Shown in pieces: positions 36,107-45,488 of a stretch of DNA of 64,000 nucleotides. The notes beneath the pieces are model-generated. The model had not been told where the DNA came from. It saw only the letters and a list, made by a program, of their open reading frames with translations, and did not search any database. The position numbers and the translations under genes are program-made. The first letter of the stretch is position 1, and every line of letters begins with the position of its first letter. The DNA lies in contig NZ_BMKD01000001.1 of assembly GCF_014643835.1 (NCBI RefSeq), positions 1,488,001-1,552,000 on the forward strand. Direction: 5' to 3'. The stretch comes from Mucilaginibacter rubeus (lineage in GTDB: Bacteria; Bacteroidota; Bacteroidia; Sphingobacteriales; Sphingobacteriaceae).

Positions 36107-36988
36107 ATGCAGCTTTTAGACGGAAAATACGTTTCAGAAAAACTTAAGGTTGAAATAGCTGAAGAAGCAGCTAAAATATTAGAAAAAACCGGCCGGAAGC
36201 CTCACCTGGTGGCAGTATTGGTTGGTCACGATGGTGGCAGTGAAACTTATGTAGCCAGCAAAATGAAGAACTGCGAAAAAGTTGGCTTCAAATCATCGCT
36301 GGTGCGTTATGAAGACGATGTTACTGAAGAAGAGTTGCTGAAAAAAGTTGAAGAGCTCAATGCTGATTCTGATATCGACGGTATTATCGTACAACTTCCG
36401 CTACCAAAACATATCGATCCCGAAAAAGTAACCGAGCGTATCGACCACCGCAAAGATGTTGATGGTTTTCACCCGGTTAACCTGGGCCGTATGCAACGCA
36501 ATTTACCATCGTTTATACCGGCAACGCCTTACGGCATTACTTTAATGCTTAAAGAATACGGTATTGAAACTGCCGGTAAACATTGCGTGGTTGTTGGCCG
36601 CAGCAATATCGTTGGCTCGCCAATGAGTATCCTCATGGCACGCAACACTATGCCGGGCAACTGTACGGTAACCATTTGCCACAGCCGTACACCCGATATC
36701 AAAAAATTCACCCTCGATGCAGACATACTGATCGTAGCTATCGGTAAAAAGAATTTCATTACGGCCGATATGGTTAAAGATGGTGTAGTAGTTGTTGATG
36801 TGGGTATGAACCGCGAAACCTCAACTACAACAAAATCGGGCTTTAAACTTTACGGCGATGTTGATTTTGAAAACGTAGCACCAAAATCATCATGGATTAC
36901 CCCTGTACCGGGCGGCGTAGGCTTGATGACCATTATCGGTTTGCTTAAAAACACATTAGCTTCGGCTAATAAAGAGGTTTATAAATAG
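36107..36988 (+). CDS. folD: Bifunctional methylenetetrahydrofolate dehydrogenase/cyclohydrolase
   Basis: A one-carbon metabolism enzyme of 293 residues interconverting 5,10-methylene- and 10-formyl-tetrahydrofolate with NADP. It has [15 protein letters not shown] (with the catalytic Lys of the YxxxK motif), [26 protein letters not shown], the NADP-binding [20 protein letters not shown] and the C-terminal [11 protein letters not shown]. Length and order match FolD. It is followed by an inverted repeat separating it from the convergent Rieske gene. Confidence 0.98.
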   Translation: MQLLDGKYVSEKLKVEIAEEAAKILEKTGRKPHLVAVLVGHDGGSETYVASKMKNCEKVGFKSSLVRYEDDVTEEELLKKVEELNADSDIDGIIVQLPLPKHIDPEKVTERIDHRKDVDGFHPVNLGRMQRNLPSFIPATPYGITLMLKEYGIETAGKHCVVVGRSNIVGSPMSILMARNTMPGNCTVTICHSRTPDIKKFTLDADILIVAIGKKNFITADMVKDGVVVVDVGMNRETSTTTKSGFKLYGDVDFENVAPKSSWITPVPGGVGLMTIIGLLKNTLASANKEVYK

Positions 36989-37002
36989 TAAGTAGTTTAT
37001 TG

Positions 37003-37057
37003 GGTTGATTAGGTGAATAGTTTTAGTTTATAGAATTAATTATTCACTTAATCAACC
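37003..37057. repeat. Inverted repeat between convergent folD and the Rieske gene
   Basis: Arms 37003-37019 and 37041-37057 pair at 16 of 17 positions around a 21-base loop. Related words extend outward on both sides. The right arm ends 2 bases before the stop codon of the minus-strand gene. Confidence 0.75.
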
Positions 37058-37059
37058 AT

Positions 37060-37398
37060 TTACTTAAACCCAGACTTCAGCTTGTCCCAAAGCGTGTTTA
37101 CACCTACGTACACACCATCGTCCCTTACTTCCACAGGATAAGTTTCAATAAAATCATTTTGCCCTTCGCCACCTTTTCCTGTTTCAAGATTATAAGTATG
37201 GCGATGATATGGACAAACTATCAGCTTCCTCACGCACAGGCCTTCGCTTAAATCAGCTCCGGCATGAGGACATTTAGCCGATACTGCATAAAGCTTACTT
37301 TCAAAATTTACGAGACAAATATTCTTGCTGCCTGCCTTAGCCTTTTTTATAAATGGGTTGCTGATATCCGAACTTAGTTCAATTTTATGCCACTTCAT
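37060..37398 (-). CDS. Rieske [2Fe-2S] ferredoxin-like protein
   Basis: A 112-residue soluble Rieske protein. Cluster ligands are Cys43/His45 (CPHAG) and Cys62/His65 (CPYHRH), the CxH-16-CxxH spacing of Rieske ferredoxins such as NirD or dioxygenase ferredoxins. There is no signal peptide or oxygenase domain, so it is likely a cytoplasmic electron carrier or regulatory subunit with an unidentified partner. It is 9 bases downstream of the unrecognised 240-residue gene and probably co-transcribed with it. Confidence 0.92.
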   Translation of the reverse strand: MKWHKIELSSDISNPFIKKAKAGSKNICLVNFESKLYAVSAKCPHAGADLSEGLCVRKLIVCPYHRHTYNLETGKGGEGQNDFIETYPVEVRDDGVYVGVNTLWDKLKSGFK

Positions 37399-37407
37399 TT
37401 GACCAGC

Positions 37408-38130
37408 TTATGAAATATATTCGAGCGAAGCTTGGAGATACTCGCTTCCTTGTAATAAACCAAAAACCTCATATGCGATACGCGATAATAATATTTTCAC
37501 TGCCGTAGCATCCTTAAAATCATTCATATCAAAAAAATAAACGATCCACTCTGACTCGCCCACTTTTTCAAATCCCATCTTTTTTAAGATAAAAAGCTCC
37601 CGTTCGTTGTCTTCGTCATCATAATTCTCTTTATCATATCCATACATTTCCATTATCTCTTGCGAACTCATGAAAATATTTAGCATGTTTCCAGCACTCA
37701 ATTCAAAATACATATATAGATCGCTTGGCTTATTTAGACAGAGCTTGAATTTCTTAAACTTCCCTTCGTATAAATTAAATAAAGCATCGTCAAGTACTTG
37801 AGTATCATTAAAATAATACCTTTTCGACTCACTTATTTTTATCTCACCTTCCTTTTCAGTTATTCTACGTCCGAAGCTGAACCTTACACGGTCATCCTCA
37901 GGAAATTTGTTAAACATGTCCCTCAATCTTTCAAGTTCTTGCTTTTTAAAATATAATGGATCCTTTAAATAATGCAAATGAGATAATTGCCTGTCAATTC
38001 GCCATAACTCCTCTTGTTGATAGTGAGCATACAGGTAATCTTTTTCTAAAAGATAATTATTGATTGAAGATGTAAGAGCAATTTTTTCACCTTCAAAATA
38101 TTCGATAATTTGGTCAAGGTCAGATTTCAT
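37408..38130 (-). CDS. Unrecognised 240-residue cytoplasmic protein
   Basis: No family is recognised. The sequence is acidic and rich in Tyr/Phe, without signal peptide or membrane segment. The N-terminal third is helical (KDYLYAHYQQEELWRIDRQL). A central part has SFGRRITEKEGEIKISES, and the rest looks alpha/beta with repeated aromatics (DLYMYFELSAGNMLNIFMSS). AT content and codon use look higher in A/T than in neighbours. It lies 9 bases upstream of the Rieske gene. It superficially resembles orphan immunity-type or phage-accessory proteins, but nothing specific supports this. Confidence 0.75.
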   Translation of the reverse strand: MKSDLDQIIEYFEGEKIALTSSINNYLLEKDYLYAHYQQEELWRIDRQLSHLHYLKDPLYFKKQELERLRDMFNKFPEDDRVRFSFGRRITEKEGEIKISESKRYYFNDTQVLDDALFNLYEGKFKKFKLCLNKPSDLYMYFELSAGNMLNIFMSSQEIMEMYGYDKENYDDEDNERELFILKKMGFEKVGESEWIVYFFDMNDFKDATAVKILLSRIAYEVFGLLQGSEYLQASLEYIS

Positions 38131-38208
38131 GAGTACAAGTTATGCACTGCAAGTTTCAAAATCTAATATTTACGCCAACATTTCTGAATCTTATTGAGCC
38201 AACCAATT

Positions 38209-38973
38209 TTAAAAATCAATTTTCAGATTCATCACATTTGGATTCTTAATTACCTCGTCCATGCTGGTAACAAGCGTGACTTCCCTCCTGTCGGCCGAGA
38301 GCATTGCCTTTGAATTATTGATCTTCTTTACCGGGTGAGCAAACCTCAGGATCACCTTATAAGGCATATCGATCAGCATCGCCTTTGCCATCATAAAAGT
38401 AGCCTGGGTTTTCTTTAAAAAAGCGTTAAACTTAGCTTTATCAATGATGCGGTAAAATTTATGAGGAGTTATATCATACGAGTAGTAGTCCTGCCCTCCT
38501 ACCATTTGCCGCGCATCAAATGGCTTATTCGTTTTATCGGTGGTAGTAATAGCGCTTATCTGGGTATTAAGTGCAATCTTTGATACATTTTGTAAATAAT
38601 ATTGCAGATCTGCTGCATTTTTGGCGGTATGATTAAGTGTTACTTTCATAACACTCTTTTTAAGGTTCATATTCACCGTTAGCTCACTGCTTTTGGCCAT
38701 TTCAACTTCTTCAGTTTTTAGTTTCTGCTGCGCACTGTCGGGTATTGCACTATAAAAGTTAAGCGTAGTGTCCTTAACCAAACTAAATTGAGGCGTTTCC
38801 TTAACCGAATCAGACATCAAATTAACCAATACCGATACTGCCCTACTCATATCAAAGGCGTAGGCAACTTTACAGGTTCCGTCGCTTTTAAAATCGTAAT
38901 GCTCTTCAATATCTACACATGAACTAAAACAAAGCACTGCCATTAAAAATAAAGGAAGGTAAAGCTTTTTCAT
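38209..38973 (-). CDS. Hypothetical periplasmic lipoprotein
   Basis: A 254-residue lipoprotein. MKKLYLPLFLMAVLCFSSC has a lipobox (FSSC, Cys19). The mature part begins VDIEEHYDFKSDGTCKVAYA, resembling the start of conserved Bacteroidota lipoproteins of unknown function, and is rich in beta strands (VNMNLKKSVMKVTLNH). It ends VMNLKIDF. No enzyme motif was found. It is transcribed divergently from queE across a repeat-containing region, and its partner genes are unclear. Confidence 0.8.
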   Translation of the reverse strand: MKKLYLPLFLMAVLCFSSCVDIEEHYDFKSDGTCKVAYAFDMSRAVSVLVNLMSDSVKETPQFSLVKDTTLNFYSAIPDSAQQKLKTEEVEMAKSSELTVNMNLKKSVMKVTLNHTAKNAADLQYYLQNVSKIALNTQISAITTTDKTNKPFDARQMVGGQDYYSYDITPHKFYRIIDKAKFNAFLKKTQATFMMAKAMLIDMPYKVILRFAHPVKKINNSKAMLSADRREVTLVTSMDEVIKNPNVMNLKIDF

Positions 38974-39090
38974 CTCCGGATATAAATTAAGCGTTAACGA
39001 TACAGTTATTGCATTTTACGAAAAGGGATTTAATTGGTTATCTTAAAATTAAAGTAATTATAACAATTATAAATGAAAATAAAAAAAGGC

Positions 39091-39263
39091 AAAAGGATAA
39101 AGGTGAAAGGCAAAAGGTATTTTAGCGTGTACTTTTATTTTTTTTATAATGTACTTTGATGATAAAGCCAAGACCTTTCACCTTTGGCCTTTTACCTTTC
39201 GCCTTATTAAGGTACTTCCATATTAGTGTAACCTTTTGGCTTTCACCTTTTAGCTTTCGCCTA
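39091..39263. repeat. Intergenic repeats of CCTTTCACCTTTGGCC-like words
   Basis: Arms 39091-39110 and 39174-39193 pair at 18 of 20 positions; a third degenerate copy runs from 39232 to 39263. It lies in the 321-base region between divergent genes, and the last copy ends just before the queE -7 box. Confidence 0.75.
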
Positions 39264-39271
39264 TATTTCAG

Positions 39272-39279
39272 TACCTTTG
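39272..39279 (+). promoter_or_regulatory. -7 promoter box of queE
   Basis: TACCTTTG fits TAnnTTTG and lies 15 bases before the ATG at 39295. It directly follows the last repeat word. Confidence 0.5.
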
Positions 39280-39294
39280 CACCCTCAAATAACT

Positions 39295-39918
39295 ATGGCA
39301 CACCAAATACCAAACGACGGCACGCTGCTTCCTTTAATGGAAGAGTTTTATACGATACAGGGGGAAGGGTACAATACGGGCAAAGCCGCATATTTTATTC
39401 GCCTTGGCGGCTGTGATGTAGGTTGCCATTGGTGTGATGTTAAAGAAAGTTGGGATGCCGAGTTGCATCCCCTTACCGCGGCTGATACAATTGTGAGCAA
39501 CGCCGCCCTTTATCCTGCAAAAGCTGTTGTGGTTACCGGCGGCGAGCCGCTTATTTACAACCTTGATTATTTGACCCACAACCTGCACGAAAAGGGAATA
39601 AAAACATTTATTGAAACTTCAGGTGCGTATCCGCTTTCAGGCGATTGGGACTGGATTTGCCTTTCACCCAAAAAATTCAAAGCGCCTACGCCAAACGTGG
39701 CCGAATGTGCCCACGAGTTAAAAGTGATCGTTTTCAATAAATCCGATTTTGAATGGGCCGAATATCACGCCAAAATGGTATCGCCCGACTGTAAGCTTTA
39801 CCTGCAGCCCGAATGGTCAAAATCCAAAGAAATGACCCCGCTGATTGTGGATTATGTAAAAGAAAACCCGCAGTGGGAAATTTCACTACAAACACATAAG
39901 TATCTGAATATTCCATAA
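39295..39918 (+). CDS. queE: 7-carboxy-7-deazaguanine synthase
   Basis: A radical-SAM enzyme of queuosine (preQ0) biosynthesis converting 6-carboxy-tetrahydropterin to 7-carboxy-7-deazaguanine; 207 residues. The N-terminus has EEFYTIQGEGYNTGKAAYFI, typical of QueE. The [4Fe-4S] motif is C40-x3-C44-x2-C47 (CDVGCHWC), and VVTGGEPLIYN is the SAM-binding GGEP segment. The ATG at 39295 is chosen; an in-frame TTG six codons earlier lies inside the promoter box. No other queuosine genes are in the window. Confidence 0.95.
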   Translation: MAHQIPNDGTLLPLMEEFYTIQGEGYNTGKAAYFIRLGGCDVGCHWCDVKESWDAELHPLTAADTIVSNAALYPAKAVVVTGGEPLIYNLDYLTHNLHEKGIKTFIETSGAYPLSGDWDWICLSPKKFKAPTPNVAECAHELKVIVFNKSDFEWAEYHAKMVSPDCKLYLQPEWSKSKEMTPLIVDYVKENPQWEISLQTHKYLNIP

Positions 39919-39956
39919 TCTTTGTAACTTACGGTATTAATTATCCTAAGTTACAA

Positions 39957-41861
39957 ATGAAAATTGCAGTATTATTGGTGCTTGCATTGTGTTTACCTGC
40001 TTTGCTTGGCGCCCAGCAGCAAACCCGGTATTCGTCATCCAATAAAGAAGCTGTAAAATATTTTGCTACCGCTTATCAAAACCTTGATGAACATCTTTAT
40101 GATGAGGCGATTCAAAACTCGCTTAAAGCTATTAGCGAAGATTCAAAGTTTATAGAAGCGCGGTTATTACTCGCCGACCTGTACCGAATGAAGCGCATGT
40201 ACAAGCCAGCTGTTGAGCAATACGCTAAAGTAATTTCACTTAGTCCGGAATTTAACAGGGGGGTGTACCTCAAAGCCGCTGAAATGGAAATCCACGATGC
40301 AAGCTACGCACAGGCTCAGCAACATCTCGAAAAATACCTTACTTACCCTGATATCAGCCCTCAAAACAATACCTACGCAAAAAAACTGCTTGCCGATGCC
40401 AAATTCAGCATCCAGGCGATGACACATCCTGTGCCATTTAAACCTATAAATATCGGCCCTGAAATAAACACTGCCAATGACGAGTACCTCCCGGTTGCTA
40501 CAGCCGACGAAGGCACGTTGATATTTACCCGAAAGATCAATAACAACGAAGATTTTTATAAAAGCGAAATGATAAATGGCAAGTGGAATACTGCCACTTA
40601 TTTAAGCAACCAAATTAATACTGAAAAATATAACGAAGGTGCGCAATCCATATCGCAGGATGGTAAATACCTGTTTTTCACGGGATGCAATCGCCCCGAC
40701 GGTTTAGGCCGTTGTGATATTTATATCGCTCAAAAACGGGGAAATGACTGGGGGAAACCTGTTGACCTGAACCCACCGGTAAATACGTCGGGCTGGGAAT
40801 CTCAACCCTCGATAAATGCCGATGGCCGCACGCTTTATTTTGTAAGCAACCGTAAAGGCGGTTATGGCGGATATGACATTTGGAAAAGCACGCTGGGTGA
40901 AAAAGGCTGGGGCGAACCTGAAAACCTGGGCCCCAATATTAATACCCCCTACAATGAATTATCACCGTTTATTCACCCTGATGACAGTACACTTTATTTT
41001 AGCAGCGATGGCTGGCCGGGTTTAGGCAGCAAGGACCTGTTTGTTAGCCGCATGGATAAAGACGGTAAATGGCAAAAACCCGAAAACCTTGGATATCCTA
41101 TCAATACCAGTGGTGATGAGGGCGGCTTATCATTAACTGCCGCCGGAGATTATGCTTTCTTTTCATCGGATAATTTAAAGGGGTTGGGCGGTTATGATAT
41201 TTATAAGTTCGAGCTGCCTGTAAAGTTGCGGCCCCATTTGGTAACGTATGTTAAAGGCTTTGTAAAAGACGTAAAGACGAAAGCCCCCCTTGAAGCTGCA
41301 ATTGAGATTATTGACCTGGAAAGTAATTTGCCGGTTTACCAGGATTACAGTGACGATGAACAGGGGGACTTTTTAGCCACACTAACGTCGGGCAAAAACT
41401 ATGCGCTTAATATTTCAAAAAGCGGATATCTGTTTTATTCCGAAAACTTTTCGCTTAAAAATTATAAGATTAAAAGCCCGTTTAACATTGTGGCACTGTT
41501 ATCACCCATTGAAATTGGCAATAAGGTAATCCTTAAAAATATTTTCTTCGATACCAATAAGTTTGACCTTGAAAAGGAATCAAAAGCCGAACTTGCCAAG
41601 CTCATTGAATTTTTAGGGATAAACTCAACTACCCGTATTGAGATCTCAGGCCATACAGATAATACAGGTAATCACCAGGGTAACCAAACCTTATCTGAAA
41701 ACAGGGCAAAGTCTGTTTATCAATATCTCGTGTCGAAAGGAATTGCCCCTACCCGCCTTGTTTACAAAGGATACGGTGAAACGCAACCGATAGCATCCAA
41801 TACAACAGAGGAAGACAGGGCAAAGAACAGGCGTACGGAATTTATGATCATAACTAAATAA
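39957..41861 (+). CDS. PorE-like OmpA-family protein with TPR and beta-propeller domains
   Basis: A 634-residue exported protein with signal MKIAVLLVLALCLPALLGAQ. Domains: TPR repeats (about 25-150), a PD40/WD40-type beta-propeller (about 165-420, SQDGKYLFFTGCNR, NADGRTLYFVSNRKGGYGGY, LYFSSDGWPGLGSKDLF), a carboxypeptidase-like regulatory domain (about 430-500) and a C-terminal OmpA peptidoglycan-binding domain (about 520-634, EISGHTDNTGNHQGNQTLSE). This order equals that of PorE, the T9SS component that links the secretion machinery to peptidoglycan, though similar paralogues occur outside T9SS. There is no lipobox, unlike PorE of Porphyromonas. Confidence 0.88.
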   Translation: MKIAVLLVLALCLPALLGAQQQTRYSSSNKEAVKYFATAYQNLDEHLYDEAIQNSLKAISEDSKFIEARLLLADLYRMKRMYKPAVEQYAKVISLSPEFNRGVYLKAAEMEIHDASYAQAQQHLEKYLTYPDISPQNNTYAKKLLADAKFSIQAMTHPVPFKPINIGPEINTANDEYLPVATADEGTLIFTRKINNNEDFYKSEMINGKWNTATYLSNQINTEKYNEGAQSISQDGKYLFFTGCNRPDGLGRCDIYIAQKRGNDWGKPVDLNPPVNTSGWESQPSINADGRTLYFVSNRKGGYGGYDIWKSTLGEKGWGEPENLGPNINTPYNELSPFIHPDDSTLYFSSDGWPGLGSKDLFVSRMDKDGKWQKPENLGYPINTSGDEGGLSLTAAGDYAFFSSDNLKGLGGYDIYKFELPVKLRPHLVTYVKGFVKDVKTKAPLEAAIEIIDLESNLPVYQDYSDDEQGDFLATLTSGKNYALNISKSGYLFYSENFSLKNYKIKSPFNIVALLSPIEIGNKVILKNIFFDTNKFDLEKESKAELAKLIEFLGINSTTRIEISGHTDNTGNHQGNQTLSENRAKSVYQYLVSKGIAPTRLVYKGYGETQPIASNTTEEDRAKNRRTEFMIITK

Positions 41862-41897
41862 AATTAAAGCCAACAGCAGTAATCAGGGGAAAAGCAA

Positions 41898-41928
41898 AAA
41901 GCCTTTAGAATTGAATCTAAAGGCTTTC
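41898..41928. terminator. Bidirectional terminator between the OmpA-family gene and recQ
   Basis: GCCTTTAGA (41901-41909) and TCTAAAGGC (41916-41924) form a perfect 9-base stem with a 6-base loop, flanked by A on the left and T on the right, so it can serve both convergent genes. Confidence 0.88.
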
Positions 41929-41949
41929 TTTATCAGAACTTTTACACCC

Positions 41950-44145
41950 CTAATTCCCCAACTCCGACATGAATTTGATACGCATTAACTGCACCTCTTC
42001 ACGGGTGTAATCATCACTGCCCAGTTCAGCTAAGGCTTCATCAATAGAGTCGGCTTCTGCAGTGCGGAAATAATCAAATACTTCTTCCTGCTTATCTTCG
42101 TCAATCACCTCATCAATATAGTAGTTCAGATTAAGCTTGGTTCCTGAGTTAACGATAGTTTCAACTTCTTTCAGGATCTCCTCATAAGTAAGACCTTTTG
42201 AAGCAGCAATATCATCAAGGTTTAAATGCCTGTCGATATTTTGGATAATGAACACTTTAAGCGCCGATTTATTGGCAGCACTCTTGATCACCATATCAAT
42301 TGGCCGGTCAATATCATTATCCTCTACATATTTCTGGATCAAATCCGTAAAAGGTTTACCAAATTTTAGCGCCTTGCCTGCACCAACACCCGAAATTTGT
42401 TTAAGCTCTTCGGTGTTGATCGGATAATGGGTGCACATCTCTTCTAACGAAGGATCCTGGAATATTACAAACGGTGGCAATCCTTTTTGTTTGGCCAGCT
42501 TTTTACGCAGCTCTTTAAGCATTTGCAGCAACTGGGTATCAAGTGCACCGCCACTTTGTTTTGGTCCGTCGTCATCGTTGTCATCGTCAGCAGCCTCCAT
42601 TACCTTATTCAAAACAAAACGGATACTGTGCGGATTCTCAATAAAGCCAATGCCACTTTTGGTGAGCCTTAAAAGCCCGTATTGATCAATGTCTTTTGAA
42701 ATGTAATTGTTGAGTAACGCCTGCCTTAAAAGCGAGTTCCAAAGATTTTTACCTTGTTCTTTGCCCGAGCCGTAATAGTCAAGCTGATCATGCTCATAAT
42801 TTTTGATCTGAGCATTTTCCTCACCCATTAATATGCTGAGGATATGGTGGTCGTCAAACTTTTCGCCAATATGCTTAATCAAACTTAATGCCCTGTGCAG
42901 GTGCTCCTCCCCATCAAAATGTTCTTTATGGGTACAGCAATTATCGCACATGTTATTACAGCCTGCTTCATTAAAGTTTTCGCCAAAATAATGCAATAAT
43001 TGTTTACGGCGACAAACCGACGACTCGCAATAATCGATAACTTCCTTAAGTATCTGAGTACCTATTTCACGTTCTGAAACAGGCTTGTCTTTCATAAATT
43101 TCTGAAGCTTATCAATGTCCTTCTCCGAATAAAAAGCCACGCAAACACCTTCTCCTCCGTCACGCCCGGCCCTTCCTGTTTCCTGGTAGTAGCCCTCCAT
43201 ACTTTTAGGCACATCATGGTGTATAACATAGCGAACATCGGGTTTATCAATACCCATACCGAATGCAATCGTAGCAACAATAACATCAACATCTTCCATC
43301 AGGAATTTGTCCTGCGTTTCTGCACGCACTTTAGGATCAAGCCCTGCATGATAGGGCAATGCCCTTACCCCGTTAAGGTTCAACGCCTCGGCTACTTCCT
43401 CAACCTTTTTGCGGCTAAGGCAATACACAATTCCCGATTTGCCCTGGTTTTGTTTTACAAATTTTACAATCTCTTTGATAACATTACGCTTGGCCCTAAC
43501 TTCATAAAACAGGTTACCCCGGTTAAATGACGATTTAAATACGGTTGCGTTATTCATTTGCAGGTTTTTTTGAATATCCTGCTGAACTTTTGGGGTAGCT
43601 GTAGCTGTTAGAGCAATTATGGGGATATTTTCGCCTATGTTACTGATCACCTGGCGTATTTTACGGTATTCGGGCCTGAAATCATGCCCCCACTCCGAAA
43701 TGCAATGCGCTTCATCTACCGCCACGAATGAAACGTGGTTAAGGCGTAAGAAATCAATATTTTCCTGCTTGGTTAACGATTCGGGTGCCACGTATAATAA
43801 CTTGGTTTTCCCCGCAAGTACATCTTCCTTAACCTTGCCTATCTCTGATTTTGTAAGTGATGAATTTAAAAAATGGGCTATACTATCTGATCCTCCAAAC
43901 GCCCTGAGCTGATCTACCTGATTTTTCATCAGGGCTATCAATGGTGAAATTACGATTGCCGTGCCATCGCTCATCAAAGCTGGTAACTGATAACACATCG
44001 ATTTGCCGCCACCGGTAGGCATAATAACGAATGTATCATTACCGGCCAGGATGTTGGTTATTATCGCTTCCTGTTCTCCCTTAAAATTATCAAACCCGAA
44101 AAAATTCTGGAGATTGTCAAATAGCGATTTCTTTGTTTCTATCAT
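41950..44145 (-). CDS. recQ: ATP-dependent DNA helicase RecQ
   Basis: A 3'-5' DNA helicase of 731 residues for recombination and fork repair. Motifs: FKGEQEAIITNIL (motif 0), MPTGGGKSMCYQLPAL (Walker A), VAVDEAHCISEWGHDFRPEY (DEAH with the RecQ aromatic loop), ALTATAT (III), IAFGMGIDKPDVRYVIHHD (V) and QETGRAGRDGGEGVC (VI). A zinc-binding RQC region follows (CNNMCDNCC), then winged-helix and HRDC segments (ELRKKLAKQKGLPPFVIFQD). A C-terminal extension of about 130 residues after HRDC is common in Bacteroidota RecQ. Confidence 0.97.
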   Translation of the reverse strand: MIETKKSLFDNLQNFFGFDNFKGEQEAIITNILAGNDTFVIMPTGGGKSMCYQLPALMSDGTAIVISPLIALMKNQVDQLRAFGGSDSIAHFLNSSLTKSEIGKVKEDVLAGKTKLLYVAPESLTKQENIDFLRLNHVSFVAVDEAHCISEWGHDFRPEYRKIRQVISNIGENIPIIALTATATPKVQQDIQKNLQMNNATVFKSSFNRGNLFYEVRAKRNVIKEIVKFVKQNQGKSGIVYCLSRKKVEEVAEALNLNGVRALPYHAGLDPKVRAETQDKFLMEDVDVIVATIAFGMGIDKPDVRYVIHHDVPKSMEGYYQETGRAGRDGGEGVCVAFYSEKDIDKLQKFMKDKPVSEREIGTQILKEVIDYCESSVCRRKQLLHYFGENFNEAGCNNMCDNCCTHKEHFDGEEHLHRALSLIKHIGEKFDDHHILSILMGEENAQIKNYEHDQLDYYGSGKEQGKNLWNSLLRQALLNNYISKDIDQYGLLRLTKSGIGFIENPHSIRFVLNKVMEAADDDNDDDGPKQSGGALDTQLLQMLKELRKKLAKQKGLPPFVIFQDPSLEEMCTHYPINTEELKQISGVGAGKALKFGKPFTDLIQKYVEDNDIDRPIDMVIKSAANKSALKVFIIQNIDRHLNLDDIAASKGLTYEEILKEVETIVNSGTKLNLNYYIDEVIDEDKQEEVFDYFRTAEADSIDEALAELGSDDYTREEVQLMRIKFMSELGN

Positions 44146-44402
44146 TATTTTAACAAATTCTTAAATTGTATTTAAAAGTTTAAAGTAACAAAATTTTCTA
44201 AATAAACGATGGATTTACTTTTAAATTTTGTGCAAAAATGATGATTAGATGAAAAACAATTTCATTGCTTGTTCATTTAAAGAACCAGACAAATTTGTGG
44301 TTATGCCCACCGTTAAATTATTTAGCTACACTTAATGGATAATTAACAAATTATTACACATTTTTACGGTTGATATACCAAATTAAAATTCTTTACTTGC
44401 TC

Positions 44403-45488
44403 ATGAATAAAAACTATTATGCGATAATTATGGCTGGAGGGATTGGAAGCCGCTTTTGGCCGATAAGCCGTACATCGCACCCCAAACAGTTTATAGATAT
44501 ACTTGGTACCGGTAAAACCTTAATACAAAATACCTACGAACGTTTCCTGAAAGTTTGCCCCAAAGAAAATATTTACGTTGTTACTAACGAAAACTACACC
44601 AAACTGGTAAAACAACAATTGCCAGATATGGAGGATCAGCAGATCCTTACCGAACCGGTAATGCGAAACACCGCACCTTGTGTTGCCTATGGCTGTTTTA
44701 AAATTGAAAGTCTTAACCCTGATGCCGCCATTGTTGTAGCCCCTTCCGATCAGCAGATCCTGGATGAGGATGCTTTTATTGCCGCTATCGAAAAATCATT
44801 GCAAACCGCCGCTTCAAATGATTATCTGATAACCTTGGGCATTAAACCATCAAGGCCCGATACCGGTTACGGATATATCCAATACACTGATAACGTTATC
44901 AATGATGAGTTTCATAAAGTAAAAACCTTTACCGAAAAACCCACTCTTGAAATAGCTAAAACCTTTATTCAAAGCGGCGACTTTTTATGGAACGCCGGCA
45001 TCTTTGTTTGGTCGGCCAAAACTATTGTTAAGGCCTTTAGCCAGTACCTGCCCGAAATGCATGAGATCTTTGCTGATGCAAAACCGGTTTATAACTCGGA
45101 CGATGAAAAGTCTTATATACACAAGGCTTACCAGCAATGCGTTAATATCTCGATAGATTATGGCATTATGGAAAAAGCAGATAATGTATATGTATTACCT
45201 TCGGATTTTGGGTGGAGCGATCTGGGTACCTGGGCATCAATATATGACCTTGCCGAAAAGGATTATGTAGGCAATGCCGTTATCCCTGCCGAAAAAGTGA
45301 TCATGTATGACTCTTCAAACTGCATGGTAAACGTGCCGGGCGAAAAACTGGTAATATTGCAGGGCCTGCATGATTATATCGTGGTAGAATCGAACAATTC
45401 CCTGCTCATTTGCCCCCGCGACCAGGAACAAAACATCAAGCAGGTTGTGGCTGATGTAAAAAGTAAATTTGGAGCGAAGTATATTTAG
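44403..45488 (+). CDS. manC: Mannose-1-phosphate guanylyltransferase
   Basis: A 361-residue nucleotidyltransferase making GDP-mannose from mannose-1-phosphate and GTP for exopolysaccharide or glycoprotein synthesis. The signature MAGGIGSRFWPISRTSHPKQ holds the GTP-binding loop and catalytic Lys. Further markers are VVAPSDQQI, FTEKPTLE, FLWNAGIFVW and YVLPSDFGWSDLGTWAS. It lacks the C-terminal isomerase domain found in bifunctional enzymes. ATG 44403 is preferred over a TTG at 44370. Confidence 0.95.
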   Translation: MNKNYYAIIMAGGIGSRFWPISRTSHPKQFIDILGTGKTLIQNTYERFLKVCPKENIYVVTNENYTKLVKQQLPDMEDQQILTEPVMRNTAPCVAYGCFKIESLNPDAAIVVAPSDQQILDEDAFIAAIEKSLQTAASNDYLITLGIKPSRPDTGYGYIQYTDNVINDEFHKVKTFTEKPTLEIAKTFIQSGDFLWNAGIFVWSAKTIVKAFSQYLPEMHEIFADAKPVYNSDDEKSYIHKAYQQCVNISIDYGIMEKADNVYVLPSDFGWSDLGTWASIYDLAEKDYVGNAVIPAEKVIMYDSSNCMVNVPGEKLVILQGLHDYIVVESNNSLLICPRDQEQNIKQVVADVKSKFGAKYI

